Assembly (NCBI GenBank): GCA_947259485.1
Contig: CAMYLU010000007.1
Location: 33,117-97,116, forward strand
From: an uncultured Gammaproteobacteria bacterium
GTDB taxonomy: Bacteria; Pseudomonadota; Gammaproteobacteria; GCA-001735895
Reading direction: 5' to 3'
DNA length: 64,000 nucleotides
Numbering within the stretch: the stretch's first letter is position 1; each line of letters starts with the position of its first letter. A program made the position numbers and the translations under genes. The notes under the pieces were generated by a model. That model did no database searches. It saw only the letters and a list, made by a program, of their open reading frames with translations, and was not told where the DNA came from. Below, one piece after another: positions 28,973-37,187 of this stretch.

Positions 28973-30229
28973 ATGAGTCCCAAGAATGCATTTTACGCAC
29001 AGTCCGGCGGTGTCACCGCAGTCATAAACGCCAGCGCCTGCGGCGTTATCGAAACCTGTCGCCAGCAAGGCGATAAAATCGGCAAGGTATTTGCCGGTCG
29101 CAACGGTATCATCGGGGCGTTGTCTGAAGAATTGATCGATACCTCAAACGAATCCGATGCCGATATTACGGCGCTGAAAAAAACTCCCTCGGGTGCTTTC
29201 GGCTCTTGCCGCTTCAAGCTTAAAAGCCTGGAAGAAAACCGACGAGAATACGAACGTTTGATTGAAGTGTTCAAAGCACATGATATCGGCTATTTCTTTT
29301 ACAACGGCGGCGGTGACTCTGCCGACACCTGCTTCAAGGTTTCGCAATTGTCTGAAACCATGGGCTTCCCGGTGCAGGCAATACATATACCCAAAACCGT
29401 GGATAACGATTTGCCGATCACCGACAACTGCCCGGGATTTGGCTCGGTTGCCAAGTACGTCGCAGTTTCTGCACTCGAGGCTTCTTTAGACGTTAAATCG
29501 ATGGCCAAGACGTCGACCAAGGTATTCATTCTCGAAGTGATGGGGCGCCATGCAGGATGGATCGCTGCCGCAGGCGGCTTGATCGAAGATTACGGCATTC
29601 CGGTATTACTGCTGTTTCCAGAGGTGGATTTCGATCACGACAAGTTCGTAAAGGCGGTGCAGGCCAGGGTCGATGCTCACGGTTATTGCACGGTCGTGGT
29701 TTCCGAAGGTGCGCGCAACGCGGATGGTAGCTTCCTGGCCGAGCAGGGCACCCGGGACGCTTTCGGGCATGCGCAGCTTGGTGGCGTTGCCCCGGTTGTT
29801 GCCGACATGATCAAACAGGCGCTTGGTTACAAGTTCCACTGGGCAGTGGCCGATTACCTGCAGCGCGCGGCACGCCACATCGCCTCTGCCAGTGATCTCG
29901 AACAGGCATATGCATTAGGTCGGGCCAGCGTGGAAATGGCGCTGGCGGGGAAGAATGCAATCATGCCAACCATCGAAAGGGTTTCGAACAATCCGTATCA
30001 ATGGCAGATCGGCAGTGCGGCACTAGCCGATGTGGCAAATGTCGAGAAGACCATGCCGCTCGACTTCATTAGCGAGGATGGCTTCGGAATAACCCAGAAA
30101 TGTCGCGACTATCTCTACCCGCTGATCCAGGGTGAAGCTTATCCCGACTACGATGAACGCGGGATGCCGCGCTACGTGGTACTAAAAAACGAACTGGTGG
30201 ACAAAAAACTCGATAATTTCGATCTCTAA
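28973..30229 (+). CDS. pfp: Pyrophosphate-dependent 6-phosphofructokinase
   Basis: A 418-residue PFK-family protein. PKTVDNDLPITDNCPGFGS contains the catalytic aspartates (TVDND), and EVMGRHAGWIAAAGGL is the substrate-binding block. The donor-site sequence is YNGGGDSADT, with Asp where ATP-dependent enzymes have Gly, the usual mark of PPi use. It reversibly phosphorylates fructose 6-phosphate with PPi and can serve glycolysis or gluconeogenesis. It lies between the ion-pumping pyrophosphatase and soluble pyrophosphatase genes, which supports PPi as donor. Length fits the short bacterial PPi-PFK clade. Confidence 0.93.
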   Translation: MSPKNAFYAQSGGVTAVINASACGVIETCRQQGDKIGKVFAGRNGIIGALSEELIDTSNESDADITALKKTPSGAFGSCRFKLKSLEENRREYERLIEVFKAHDIGYFFYNGGGDSADTCFKVSQLSETMGFPVQAIHIPKTVDNDLPITDNCPGFGSVAKYVAVSALEASLDVKSMAKTSTKVFILEVMGRHAGWIAAAGGLIEDYGIPVLLLFPEVDFDHDKFVKAVQARVDAHGYCTVVVSEGARNADGSFLAEQGTRDAFGHAQLGGVAPVVADMIKQALGYKFHWAVADYLQRAARHIASASDLEQAYALGRASVEMALAGKNAIMPTIERVSNNPYQWQIGSAALADVANVEKTMPLDFISEDGFGITQKCRDYLYPLIQGEAYPDYDERGMPRYVVLKNELVDKKLDNFDL

Positions 30230-30325
30230 TAAATACGATCGGATTTACCCGATAACGACTTACTCGCCTGTAAAATCGTACTCGTTTAGTTATAATCGTC
30301 ACCTCTTTCACCGAGTGACCTTATC

Positions 30326-30862
30326 ATGATCCTGGACCGGGTTAGCAGCGGTACCAACGTCCCCGATGAAGTCAACGTCATCATCGAGATTCCGTCGCAC
30401 AGCGATCCGGTCAAGTATGAGGTCGATAAAGACACCGGCGCAATGTTTGTTGATCGTTTCATGGGAACGTCAATGCACTACCCCTGTAACTACGGTTATA
30501 TCCCGCAAACCCTGTCCGAGGATGAAGATCCCGCCGACGTACTGGTGGTAACACCGATCCCGGTAATCAGTGGCTCGGTGATTCAGGTCAGGCCGCTTGG
30601 CATGCTGTGCATGACCGACGAAGCCGGCAAGGATTCGAAGATCATCGCGGTGCCAATCGATAAGCTATCTAGCCTGTATTCGGGCATGAACAGCGTTCAC
30701 GACCTGCCCAGGTCACTGCTCGATTCAATCGCGCACTTCTTCGATCATTACAAGGACCTGGAGGCCGGCAAGTGGGTCGAGATCGACGGCTGGGTCGATG
30801 CCGACGCAGCCAAGCAGGAAATCCTCGATTCCATCGAACGCTACAACGCCGAATCCACCTAG
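30326..30862 (+). CDS. ppa: Soluble inorganic pyrophosphatase, family I
   Basis: A 178-residue cytoplasmic enzyme. The signature [12 protein letters not shown] carries the metal-binding aspartates, preceded by [15 protein letters not shown] and followed by [17 protein letters not shown]. It hydrolyses PPi to phosphate, pulling biosynthetic reactions forward. Sharing a neighbourhood with hppA and pfp means that PPi can be wasted, pumped or used for phosphorylation, so regulation between the three is likely, though none is visible in the sequence. It ends at a repeat-rich convergent junction. Confidence 0.96.
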   Translation: MILDRVSSGTNVPDEVNVIIEIPSHSDPVKYEVDKDTGAMFVDRFMGTSMHYPCNYGYIPQTLSEDEDPADVLVVTPIPVISGSVIQVRPLGMLCMTDEAGKDSKIIAVPIDKLSSLYSGMNSVHDLPRSLLDSIAHFFDHYKDLEAGKWVEIDGWVDADAAKQEILDSIERYNAEST

Positions 30863-30904
30863 TACCCTCGACCTTCTCCACAGGCTTTAAAAAACCCTTC
30901 GAAC

Positions 30905-31015
30905 GGTGCGACCACCGGAAACTCTTTTCAGAATCGCCGTGAATACATCCATGTAGGCTCGCGCGCAACATCCCTGTTGCGCAGCGTTCTGAAAAGAGTT
31001 TCCGGTGGTCACACC
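30905..31015. repeat. Hairpin element type A, copy 2
   Basis: Arms at 30905-30933 and 30987-31015 match at 28 of 29 positions and enclose a 53-base core. The core differs from that of copy 1 (1899-1951) at only four positions, yet the arms have no recognisable similarity to those of copy 1. It contains the same two mini-hairpins (tacatccatgta; gcgcaac-atccct-gttgcgc). It lies 42 bases after ppa, and no T-tract is present. Confidence 0.88.
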
Positions 31016-31075
31016 TTAGTAACTTCAACCATTGTAAGACAGCTTTAACATCCTTTTACCAAGGATTGATAAGTG

Positions 31076-31123
31076 CTTGGAAGGCAACCGAGAAAGCTCC
31101 TTGTAACGTAAAGGCTTGGTGCC
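31076..31123. repeat. Half copy of the type C outer arm
   Basis: About 48 bases here align with 18388-18435, the left outer arm of the type C element. Shared blocks are ggcaaccga, gaaa, cttg, acgtaaag and ggtgcc, at roughly 80% identity. I found no convincing inverted partner nearby, so this looks like a remnant or a solo arm. It lies between type A copy 2 and type B copy 3. Confidence 0.6.
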
Positions 31124-31139
31124 CACACCTTTGAATCTC

Positions 31140-31275
31140 AGCCACCCCGGGGATAAAGTCATCAAAAGTGTAGCGAGGCATGGATGCCGAGCTTCAAGCG
31201 ATTCCATGGATGGACCAACCGGCGCTTTAGCGCCGGTTGGGAGCGTCTTTTGATGGCTTTATCCCCGGGGTGGCT
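31140..31275. repeat. Hairpin element type B, copy 3
   Basis: Arms at 31140-31168 and 31247-31275 pair at 28 of 29 positions. The 78-base core carries ggcatggatgcc, ttccatggatggacc and the ccaaccggcgc/gcgccggttgg palindrome, as in the copy at 1992-2120 and in the same orientation. The element ends 26 bases before the stop of the leftward diguanylate cyclase gene, at a convergent junction with ppa. Confidence 0.88.
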
Positions 31276-31301
31276 CAGGCTGGATTGCAGAAGAGGGGTA
31301 G

Positions 31302-31973
31302 CTATTCTTTGCCGAAGAGCATGGCGCGTTCGTCGAAGCCGACTTCGGTGACGGCGCGCAACTCGGTGTAGTCGATATGGCAGATACAGTTTCGGCCCGA
31401 TTGCTTGGCTTCGTACAGGTACTTATCGACCGAATCAACGAAATCGACCAGGTCGAGGATGCTGGTTTTCATGTAAACACTGGCACCCATGCTCGCGGTT
31501 AATTTAATTTCACCTTCATCCAGTGGGACCGGGCTGTTGGCAATTTGTTCCCGGATCCGGTCCGCTACCTTGACCGCGAGATTCAGGTGGGTCTCCGGAA
31601 AAATCATCGCGAACTCTTCACCCCCGTAGCGAAAGACAATGTCCGTGGTGCGCACCTCGTTTTTCAGAATATCCGCTAGATGTTTGAGCGCCTGATTTCC
31701 TATTTCATGGCCATAAGTATCGTTAACCGCTTTAAAATGGTCAAGATCTGCCAATACCAGGCTGGTCGGAATACCGCTGCGCTTGGAGCGATCCATTTCC
31801 GCCTGCAATATTGTCTTGAAATGACGAAAGTTAAATAGCCCGGTCAAGGCATCGGTAGACACCAGTTCAGAGAGTTCGTCGATCTGGCGGCGCAGATTTT
31901 CAACTTCATCCAGCCATTCGCAACTGGTTTCACCGACGGGACATTTCGGTGGAGTGGCTTCCGAATCACTCAT
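31302..31973 (-). CDS. Diguanylate cyclase, short GGDEF protein
   Basis: A 223-residue cytoplasmic protein that is almost entirely a GGDEF domain. It has an N-terminal coiled stretch (WLDEVENLRRQIDELSELV), the conserved TDALTGLFNFRHF start, metal site LADLDHFKAVNDTYGH and active site FRYGGEEFAMIF. RTTD five residues before GGEEF is an RxxD inhibitory site. It should synthesise c-di-GMP, perhaps as a coiled-coil dimer. Its start overlaps the end of the HxlR regulator gene by eight bases, so the pair is translationally linked. Input signal unknown. Confidence 0.9.
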   Translation of the reverse strand: MSDSEATPPKCPVGETSCEWLDEVENLRRQIDELSELVSTDALTGLFNFRHFKTILQAEMDRSKRSGIPTSLVLADLDHFKAVNDTYGHEIGNQALKHLADILKNEVRTTDIVFRYGGEEFAMIFPETHLNLAVKVADRIREQIANSPVPLDEGEIKLTASMGASVYMKTSILDLVDFVDSVDKYLYEAKQSGRNCICHIDYTELRAVTEVGFDERAMLFGKE

Positions 31974-32463
31974 TTTTATTTAGTTCTTCTAGGCGCTCTC
32001 TCGCTTCGCGGGTTGCACCGGGCCCGGCTATAACCATGATGTCGCGTGGTCGTAAAACCTCGCCCCCAGTGGAAAATACCTGGACTTTAGATATCGGTTC
32101 ACCCTGGGCGCGGTCGAGAAAAATCACCGGCACGTTATCTTCGCCAAACACCCACTTGTCACCCCATTGCGATAATGCCACCAGCAATGGCAACATGTCT
32201 TTTCCCTTGTTGGTCAGTATATATTCATGCCGCTTCGCTCCCTCCTTGACCGGTACCCGGTCCAGGATCTCGTTAGCGCAAAGTCTTTTCAGCCTGGCGG
32301 TAAGAATGTTGCGCGCAATTCCGAGGCGCCCCTGAAATTCTTCGAACCGACGTGTACCCAGGAAAGCCTCCCGAACAATCAGCATCGACCACCCTTCCCC
32401 GATAATATCGAGTATATGACCTACCGACAGTTTGAGCGGATCGTATTTATCAGGTTTTAACAT
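31966..32463 (-). CDS. HxlR-family winged-helix transcriptional regulator
   Basis: A 165-residue protein. The N-terminal 110 residues are an HxlR-type winged helix (ILDIIGEGWSMLIVREAFLG, RRFEEFQGRLGIARNILTAR, YILTNKGKDMLPLLVALSQW). HxlR proteins are usually dimeric sensors of redox or aldehydes and often control adjacent genes. The extra C-terminal 50 residues (VQVFSTGGEVLRPRDIMVIA) are unrecognised. It overlaps the downstream GGDEF gene and could regulate that operon, linking an unknown cue to c-di-GMP (inference). Most HxlR proteins have a conserved N-terminal cysteine; none is at that site here. Confidence 0.88.
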   Translation of the reverse strand: MLKPDKYDPLKLSVGHILDIIGEGWSMLIVREAFLGTRRFEEFQGRLGIARNILTARLKRLCANEILDRVPVKEGAKRHEYILTNKGKDMLPLLVALSQWGDKWVFGEDNVPVIFLDRAQGEPISKVQVFSTGGEVLRPRDIMVIAGPGATREARERLEELNKNE

Positions 32464-32596
32464 CGGTTCAGATATTTCGAATGATTGACAGGTTAATTCA
32501 GGAACAAACGGCGTAGTTACTTTTTCTAGTTAACTCTCACTACTATGGACGCCAACAGTTGTGCTTCAAAACTTTTAACTCATTCCAGGGCATAGG

Positions 32597-33040
32597 TCAA
32601 CTGCTCTCATCGGATTCGAGCGCCCCGGAATTGCCGGTTTCAAAACGCGGTAATTCATCAGTGATTTGATAATACCCGGCCGCTTCGGATACATAGACAT
32701 GTCCTATTGTTTTCAGCTTGCCACTGTCATCCAGCGAACCTGCCGACACGGCTACTTTGTCGCGGTCATCGCGCGCATCCCAAAACAGGCTTGCACCACA
32801 ACGGTTACAGAATCCACGATAGGCGTCGGGAGATCTATCATGAAACCACTGCAGGGTCTGCTGATTGACTAACACCAGGTCGGACCGAGTCACCGAAGTA
32901 TAGGCGGCAATATGACCGTGAGTACGGCGACAATTTTCACAATGACAGTTAATGATATCCCGGCATGCCCCGGTAAGCTGATAACGCACTCCACCGCACA
33001 GGCATCCACCCGACAGAACTACGTGATCACTTTTACTCAT
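32597..33040 (-). CDS. GFA-family zinc-binding protein
   Basis: A 147-residue protein of the glutathione-dependent formaldehyde-activating enzyme (Gfa/CENP-V) fold. Zinc-binding cysteines are in GGCLCGGVRY and NCHCENCRRTHG, with a further pair around FCNRCGASLFW. The family name does not prove activity on S-hydroxymethylglutathione, and most members are uncharacterised. The gene overlaps the end of the upstream HAD hydrolase gene by eight bases, suggesting co-expression. Confidence 0.87.
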   Translation of the reverse strand: MSKSDHVVLSGGCLCGGVRYQLTGACRDIINCHCENCRRTHGHIAAYTSVTRSDLVLVNQQTLQWFHDRSPDAYRGFCNRCGASLFWDARDDRDKVAVSAGSLDDSGKLKTIGHVYVSEAAGYYQITDELPRFETGNSGALESDESS

Positions 33041-33704
33041 CGAAAATTTCGCCTATCGGCATGATTTCGTCAAAAGAATGTATCGCATCGAAGCTGGTTA
33101 TCTCGCGCCGCGGGGCCTGTGAGTCAGGCTGGTAGATCGCAATCAAGCTGCCGATACCATACTCGCGGGCCGACTGCAAAGCATGCAGGTTATCATCTAT
33201 CAATAACGTCTGCCGGGCTTTAAACGGGTGGCGTTTGTGAACTTCATGCCAACATTGTGGATCTTCCTTGGGCAAGGAAAATTCATGAACCGTTATGAGA
33301 CGATCAAATTTATGCGCCAGTTGGGTTTTATCCATCTTCAACGCCAGGCTATCGTGGTGGGCATTGGTAACCATGACGACGTCTTTGCCGGCAGCGCGCA
33401 AGGCGTCGAGAAAATCGATACAAAACGGCCGTATCGCCACTTTGTGGCTGACCTCATGCTTTAACTCAACCACGTCGATCCCGAGCATTTCACTCCAATA
33501 ATCGGTTGAGTACCAGTTCAGGCTACCCTCGATTTTACGGGTTTGCGTGACAATGTGATGCTTTGCGACCTGCGCTTCAACACCCTTAATCTCGGCGTAA
33601 CGCAGCGGTAGATATTCCTGCCAGAAATAGTTATCAAAGTGCAGGTCCAACAAGGTGCCATCCATATCCAGTAGCACTGTTTCAATAACCTGCCAGTCGA
33701 CCAT
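33033..33704 (-). CDS. yrfG: HAD-family GMP/IMP nucleotidase YrfG
   Basis: A 223-residue HAD phosphatase. Motif I is VLLDMDGTLLDLHFDNYFW with the aspartate nucleophile, motif II is VMVTNAHHDSLALK, and motif III/IV is TLLIDDNLHALQSARE. The phrase DGTLLDLHFDNYFW and the length match E. coli YrfG, a purine mononucleotide phosphatase. It is soluble. It overlaps the GFA gene downstream and lies 42 bases after the PP2C fusion gene on the same strand. Confidence 0.88.
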   Translation of the reverse strand: MVDWQVIETVLLDMDGTLLDLHFDNYFWQEYLPLRYAEIKGVEAQVAKHHIVTQTRKIEGSLNWYSTDYWSEMLGIDVVELKHEVSHKVAIRPFCIDFLDALRAAGKDVVMVTNAHHDSLALKMDKTQLAHKFDRLITVHEFSLPKEDPQCWHEVHKRHPFKARQTLLIDDNLHALQSAREYGIGSLIAIYQPDSQAPRREITSFDAIHSFDEIMPIGEIFDE

Positions 33705-33746
33705 TATTACAACGCCGGCTAGCCAGTAAGGTCGATTTTCGGGAAT

Positions 33747-35585
33747 CTAGAGATCGCGCGCGACGCGTATCCCGACATTGTATTGGCCTCTACCACTTTT
33801 AAACTTTTCGCGATTTTCAACGCGCATTGAATTTGCTGGACTGCGGTAGGCGCCACCACGGACCACTCGAACATCACAGTCACCCCCTTCCCAAACGCCA
33901 CCATCACTGGGGGCATCATTATAATTAGGGTGGTAACAATCGTGCACCCATTCATAGACATTGCCGGCAGTATCGTAAAGTCCGAAAGCATTCGGCTTGT
34001 AGGTGCCCACCTTGGCTGGCTTACTGGTACTGAACTCGCTTTTGCAATCGAAACAATGCGCGTTACCAACTCCGGGCTTGAGACCCCACCAGAACGAGCT
34101 TGTCGTGCCGGCACGTGCGACATACTCCCATTCCGCTTCGGATAGCAGGCGATACTTCTTACCGGTTTGCTTGCCCAGCCAGCGCGCGTAAGCAAGCGCA
34201 TCATCCCACGACACGTCGACAACCGGGTGCGTCTTGACGTCCCAGCCATTACTCTTTGGTTTTCTGCGTCCGGTTGCAGCGGCAAAGCGATAATATTCGG
34301 CGAAAGTTACCTCGTAAACCGAAACCATGAATGACGAAACCTGGACTTCACGCCGAGGAACTTCATCCGCTGAAACAATTGATGACGCGCCCCCCATACG
34401 ATATCTTCCCGCAGGCACTTTAATCATGGTCGGCCCATATCCACCGGAGTTGAGACGATCCCTGAATACATCCGCTTTATCGACGTACACTGGTTCAGGT
34501 TCAACGACAGGCTCAGGTTCGACGACGGGCTCGGGCTCAGGATCGAAAGCTGGTTCGGGCTCGGCCTGCAGTTCGGTTTCGATAGTCTCGACGGTCGTTT
34601 CGGCGATTTCAGTACCTTTTTCCACCGCATCATCGATAAAGCCTTTTTCCCAGGCAAAATAGCCGCCGCCGCCCAGGAGACCTAGTACGATCAGCCAGAC
34701 CAACCATTTATATGAACGGGGTTCTCTCGGTTCCTCGGGAATACTGATTTCGGCAACGCGTGCTACTGGTTCCTCGCGAGGTGCTGGTTCGGACTCACTC
34801 CAATCCCGATCAGGCCTGGCACCGCGTTCCTTGATATCGACAACAATCAGGGTTGTGTTGTCCTGGTTAATCTTGTTCGCATCTTCGACCGCTTTCAATA
34901 GTGCATAGACACATTCTTTCGCGGTATCGGACCAGGATGAGTACTGAATAATTGCGCCGGCACCGAGGGTGTCAAGTCCGTCGCTCGCCACGATAACCCG
35001 ATCGCCGGGTCGAAGCTTGATTGGAGTTTCAGAGACATCGATGCTGCTAATTTCTTCACCGGTCATCGCGCTCATCAGCATGTTACGCGACATGCCGGCC
35101 TGCTCATCGATCTCCATGCCCTGCTCTTTCATCATATCGAGATAAGCACCGTAGCTGTGATCTGCATTTTGCTTGATCAACTCACGGTCACGAATCAGGT
35201 AGAGATGGCTATCGCCAACACTGACCCAGTAAAGATTACTGTCCTGTACGTATGCGGTAACCATGGTGCAGCCCATGCCACGCAACGCGGGAGTTTCCTT
35301 AACCGATGCCCGAATCTGGTCGTTGGAACGGTTTAGTGCATCAGTGAGCACTTCCGCCACCTCGTCGGTAGGGAAGCTGCCTTGAAAGGTTTTATTGAAA
35401 GTCGCAACCACCATGTTGCTCGCAACATTGCCCGCAGCATGACCGCCCATACCGTCGGCCATGATAATTAGCGAACATACATCGCCATTATCAGCTTCAC
35501 CCAGCTGATTGACCATGTAAGCATCTTCCTGATAGTCGCGTGCACCATCGATCTGATCGCTGGCAATATCAAATTCAACTTTCAT
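33747..35585 (-). CDS. PP2C-type protein phosphatase fused to FGE-sulfatase-like domain
   Basis: A 612-residue membrane protein in three parts. Residues 1-250 form a PP2C phosphatase with GARDYQEDA, MADGMGGHAAGN, VGDSHLYLI, VASDGLDTL and DNTTLIVVD, so all metal-binding aspartates are present. One transmembrane helix (YKWLVWLIVLGLLGGGG) lies near residue 300, followed by an EP-rich repeat linker (EPEPVVEPEPVVEPEP). The C-terminal 240 residues are a formylglycine-generating-enzyme fold (PAGRYRMGG, LLSEAEWEYVARAG, GNVYEWVHDC), facing the periplasm if the phosphatase is cytoplasmic. The usual active-site cysteine near RVVRGGAYRS is replaced (SMRVENR), so it may be a binding rather than a catalytic domain. 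Possible partner: the HEAT-kinase. Confidence 0.9.
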   Translation of the reverse strand: MKVEFDIASDQIDGARDYQEDAYMVNQLGEADNGDVCSLIIMADGMGGHAAGNVASNMVVATFNKTFQGSFPTDEVAEVLTDALNRSNDQIRASVKETPALRGMGCTMVTAYVQDSNLYWVSVGDSHLYLIRDRELIKQNADHSYGAYLDMMKEQGMEIDEQAGMSRNMLMSAMTGEEISSIDVSETPIKLRPGDRVIVASDGLDTLGAGAIIQYSSWSDTAKECVYALLKAVEDANKINQDNTTLIVVDIKERGARPDRDWSESEPAPREEPVARVAEISIPEEPREPRSYKWLVWLIVLGLLGGGGYFAWEKGFIDDAVEKGTEIAETTVETIETELQAEPEPAFDPEPEPVVEPEPVVEPEPVYVDKADVFRDRLNSGGYGPTMIKVPAGRYRMGGASSIVSADEVPRREVQVSSFMVSVYEVTFAEYYRFAAATGRRKPKSNGWDVKTHPVVDVSWDDALAYARWLGKQTGKKYRLLSEAEWEYVARAGTTSSFWWGLKPGVGNAHCFDCKSEFSTSKPAKVGTYKPNAFGLYDTAGNVYEWVHDCYHPNYNDAPSDGGVWEGGDCDVRVVRGGAYRSPANSMRVENREKFKSGRGQYNVGIRVARDL

Positions 35586-35688
35586 GATGTGATTTTATTT
35601 TTCGAGTTTCGCGCAATAGGAACTATAGCAGTATAGTTAAATTTAATTCTAGTTTATCGGGGATAAGCCTATAAAAACACTATAAAAT

Positions 35689-36135
35689 CTAAAAAGAGAC
35701 ATAGGTCTGCTGCCGGTCCGATAAAAACGGTTTATACCCGCTTTTCCTGAACAGGTGCAGCGGTAAATAGAGAGACCCAGTTAGTTCAGCCCAATTCCTC
35801 CATTCCCAGGCGATACACTTGCTGTCTTCCCCCACGATCAGCGATCGTACATCAGCGCATTCTGCCTCAAAATAGAGAGATATTGAATGTTCGCGTGGCG
35901 TAAAGATATTGTTGGTAATGCCGACAAAACGAACTTCCTGCAACTGCAAACCGGTTTCTTCGCACACCTCGCGACGTGCCGCCTGGGCGGGTGATTCGCC
36001 CCGGTCGATCCAGCCACCCGGTAACTGCCATTCAAACCCGTTTTCTGCAGACTTGCGTTTGCCAAACAAAATCTTGTGTCGATGGGTTACAACAACCGCT
36101 ACCCCACAAGCGACCGCAGCATTTCTTGTATTGAT
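35689..36135 (-). CDS. NUDIX hydrolase, with doubtful start codon
   Basis: The Nudix box is GGWIDRGESPAQAARREVCE followed by ETGL, a complete GX5EX7REUXEEXGU motif, so it should cleave a nucleoside diphosphate derivative. The first beta strand expected in the family (GVAVVVTHRHKILFGKRK) is encoded upstream of the first usable start codon, a TTG at 36069. The frame is open up to a stop at 36172-36174 but has no ATG, GTG or TTG in that stretch. An ATC at 36135, preceded by a G-rich run resembling a ribosome site, aligns with the family N-terminus. Either a non-standard start is used or the start codon has mutated. It is divergent from the ArsS-like gene. Confidence 0.65.
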   Translation of the reverse strand: MNTRNAAVACGVAVVVTHRHKILFGKRKSAENGFEWQLPGGWIDRGESPAQAARREVCEETGLQLQEVRFVGITNNIFTPREHSISLYFEAECADVRSLIVGEDSKCIAWEWRNWAELTGSLYLPLHLFRKSGYKPFLSDRQQTYVSF

Positions 36136-36221
36136 ATACCCCCCCTTCGCGTATCGCCCGCGATTTGAACTCTATGGTATATTGCGAGTCTATCCTGAAT
36201 CAATCACCAGACTAAAAACGC

Positions 36222-37187
36222 ATGCGTGACACCTGGCCTCTATTGAAAACAACCGATTTTCCCGAAGTAACCCGGAATGCTCTCGAAATTCTACAGGTAA
36301 ATCTGGGTTACTTGTGCAACCAGTCCTGCTTGCATTGCCATGTCGCCGCAGGACCCACGCGCAAGGAATTAATGGAACGGGAAAACATCCAGCACATTCT
36401 CGGCGTATTGTCTCGATCATCGGTACACACACTGGACCTTACCGGTGGCGCTCCTGAAATGAACCCCATGTTCAGGGAACTGGTGGTCGCGGCACGTGAA
36501 CGTGATATTACGGTTATCGACCGTTGCAACCTGACCATTCTGCTGGAACCCGGATTCGAGGGTACCGCTGAATTTCTCGCCGACAACGAGGTTCAGATTG
36601 TCGCATCGCTACCTTGCTACATCGAAGACAATGTTGACGGGCAGCGTGGCAAGGGCGTATATCAGAAAAGCATGCAGGCCTTGCAGCGACTCAACCAGTT
36701 GGGATACGGTAAAGACGGCAGCAAACTCACTCTGACCCTGGTATATAACCCGACCGGCCCCTATCTGCCACCCTCGCAGCAGGCACTTGAACAGGACTAT
36801 AAAAAGTTTCTCGCCGAAAAATTCGAAATAGAATTCAACCAGCTTTTCACCATTACCAATATGCCCATCGCCCGTTTTGGTAGCACCCTTATTTCAAAAG
36901 GTGAGTTCGAGAACTACATGAACCTGCTCAAGGATTCTTTCAGTGTCGCGAACCTGCAGGGACTAATGTGTATCAATCAACTCAGCATCGACTGGCAGGG
37001 ATTCGTTTACGACTGTGATTTCAATCAAATGTTAAACCTGAACATCCGTCATCCTGAAAACCAGCGAAAACTGCATATCAGCGATATCCTGAAGACCAGC
37101 CTGGAAAAAATCCCGGTATTAATTGCCGATCATTGTTACGGCTGCACCGCGGGCCAGGGTAGCAGTTGTGGCGGAGCCCTTGCCTGA
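36222..37187 (+). CDS. arsS: Arsenosugar-type radical SAM protein ArsS
   Basis: A 321-residue radical SAM enzyme. The SAM cluster motif is CNQSCLHCHVAAGP, followed by LDLTGGAPEMNP. A C-terminal cysteine-rich domain (CINQLSIDWQGFVYDCDF and HCYGCTAGQGSSCGG) belongs to the ArsS/DUF3641 family, which in cyanobacteria transfers the deoxyadenosyl group in arsenosugar biosynthesis. Some members are selenoproteins, but here cysteine codons are used throughout. Two glycosyltransferase-like genes of the kind found beside ArsS follow, the first overlapping by 20 bases. No arsenite methyltransferase is visible in the window. Confidence 0.87.
   Translation: MRDTWPLLKTTDFPEVTRNALEILQVNLGYLCNQSCLHCHVAAGPTRKELMERENIQHILGVLSRSSVHTLDLTGGAPEMNPMFRELVVAARERDITVIDRCNLTILLEPGFEGTAEFLADNEVQIVASLPCYIEDNVDGQRGKGVYQKSMQALQRLNQLGYGKDGSKLTLTLVYNPTGPYLPPSQQALEQDYKKFLAEKFEIEFNQLFTITNMPIARFGSTLISKGEFENYMNLLKDSFSVANLQGLMCINQLSIDWQGFVYDCDFNQMLNLNIRHPENQRKLHISDILKTSLEKIPVLIADHCYGCTAGQGSSCGGALA

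Noticed and set aside
34490..34570. Tandem repeat in minus-strand sequence
   Set aside because: It encodes the EP-rich linker of the PP2C fusion protein; in-frame low complexity, not an element.
36222..37187. ArsS-like protein as a selenoprotein
   Set aside because: All expected positions in the C-terminal motif are cysteine codons, with no in-frame TGA before the normal end.
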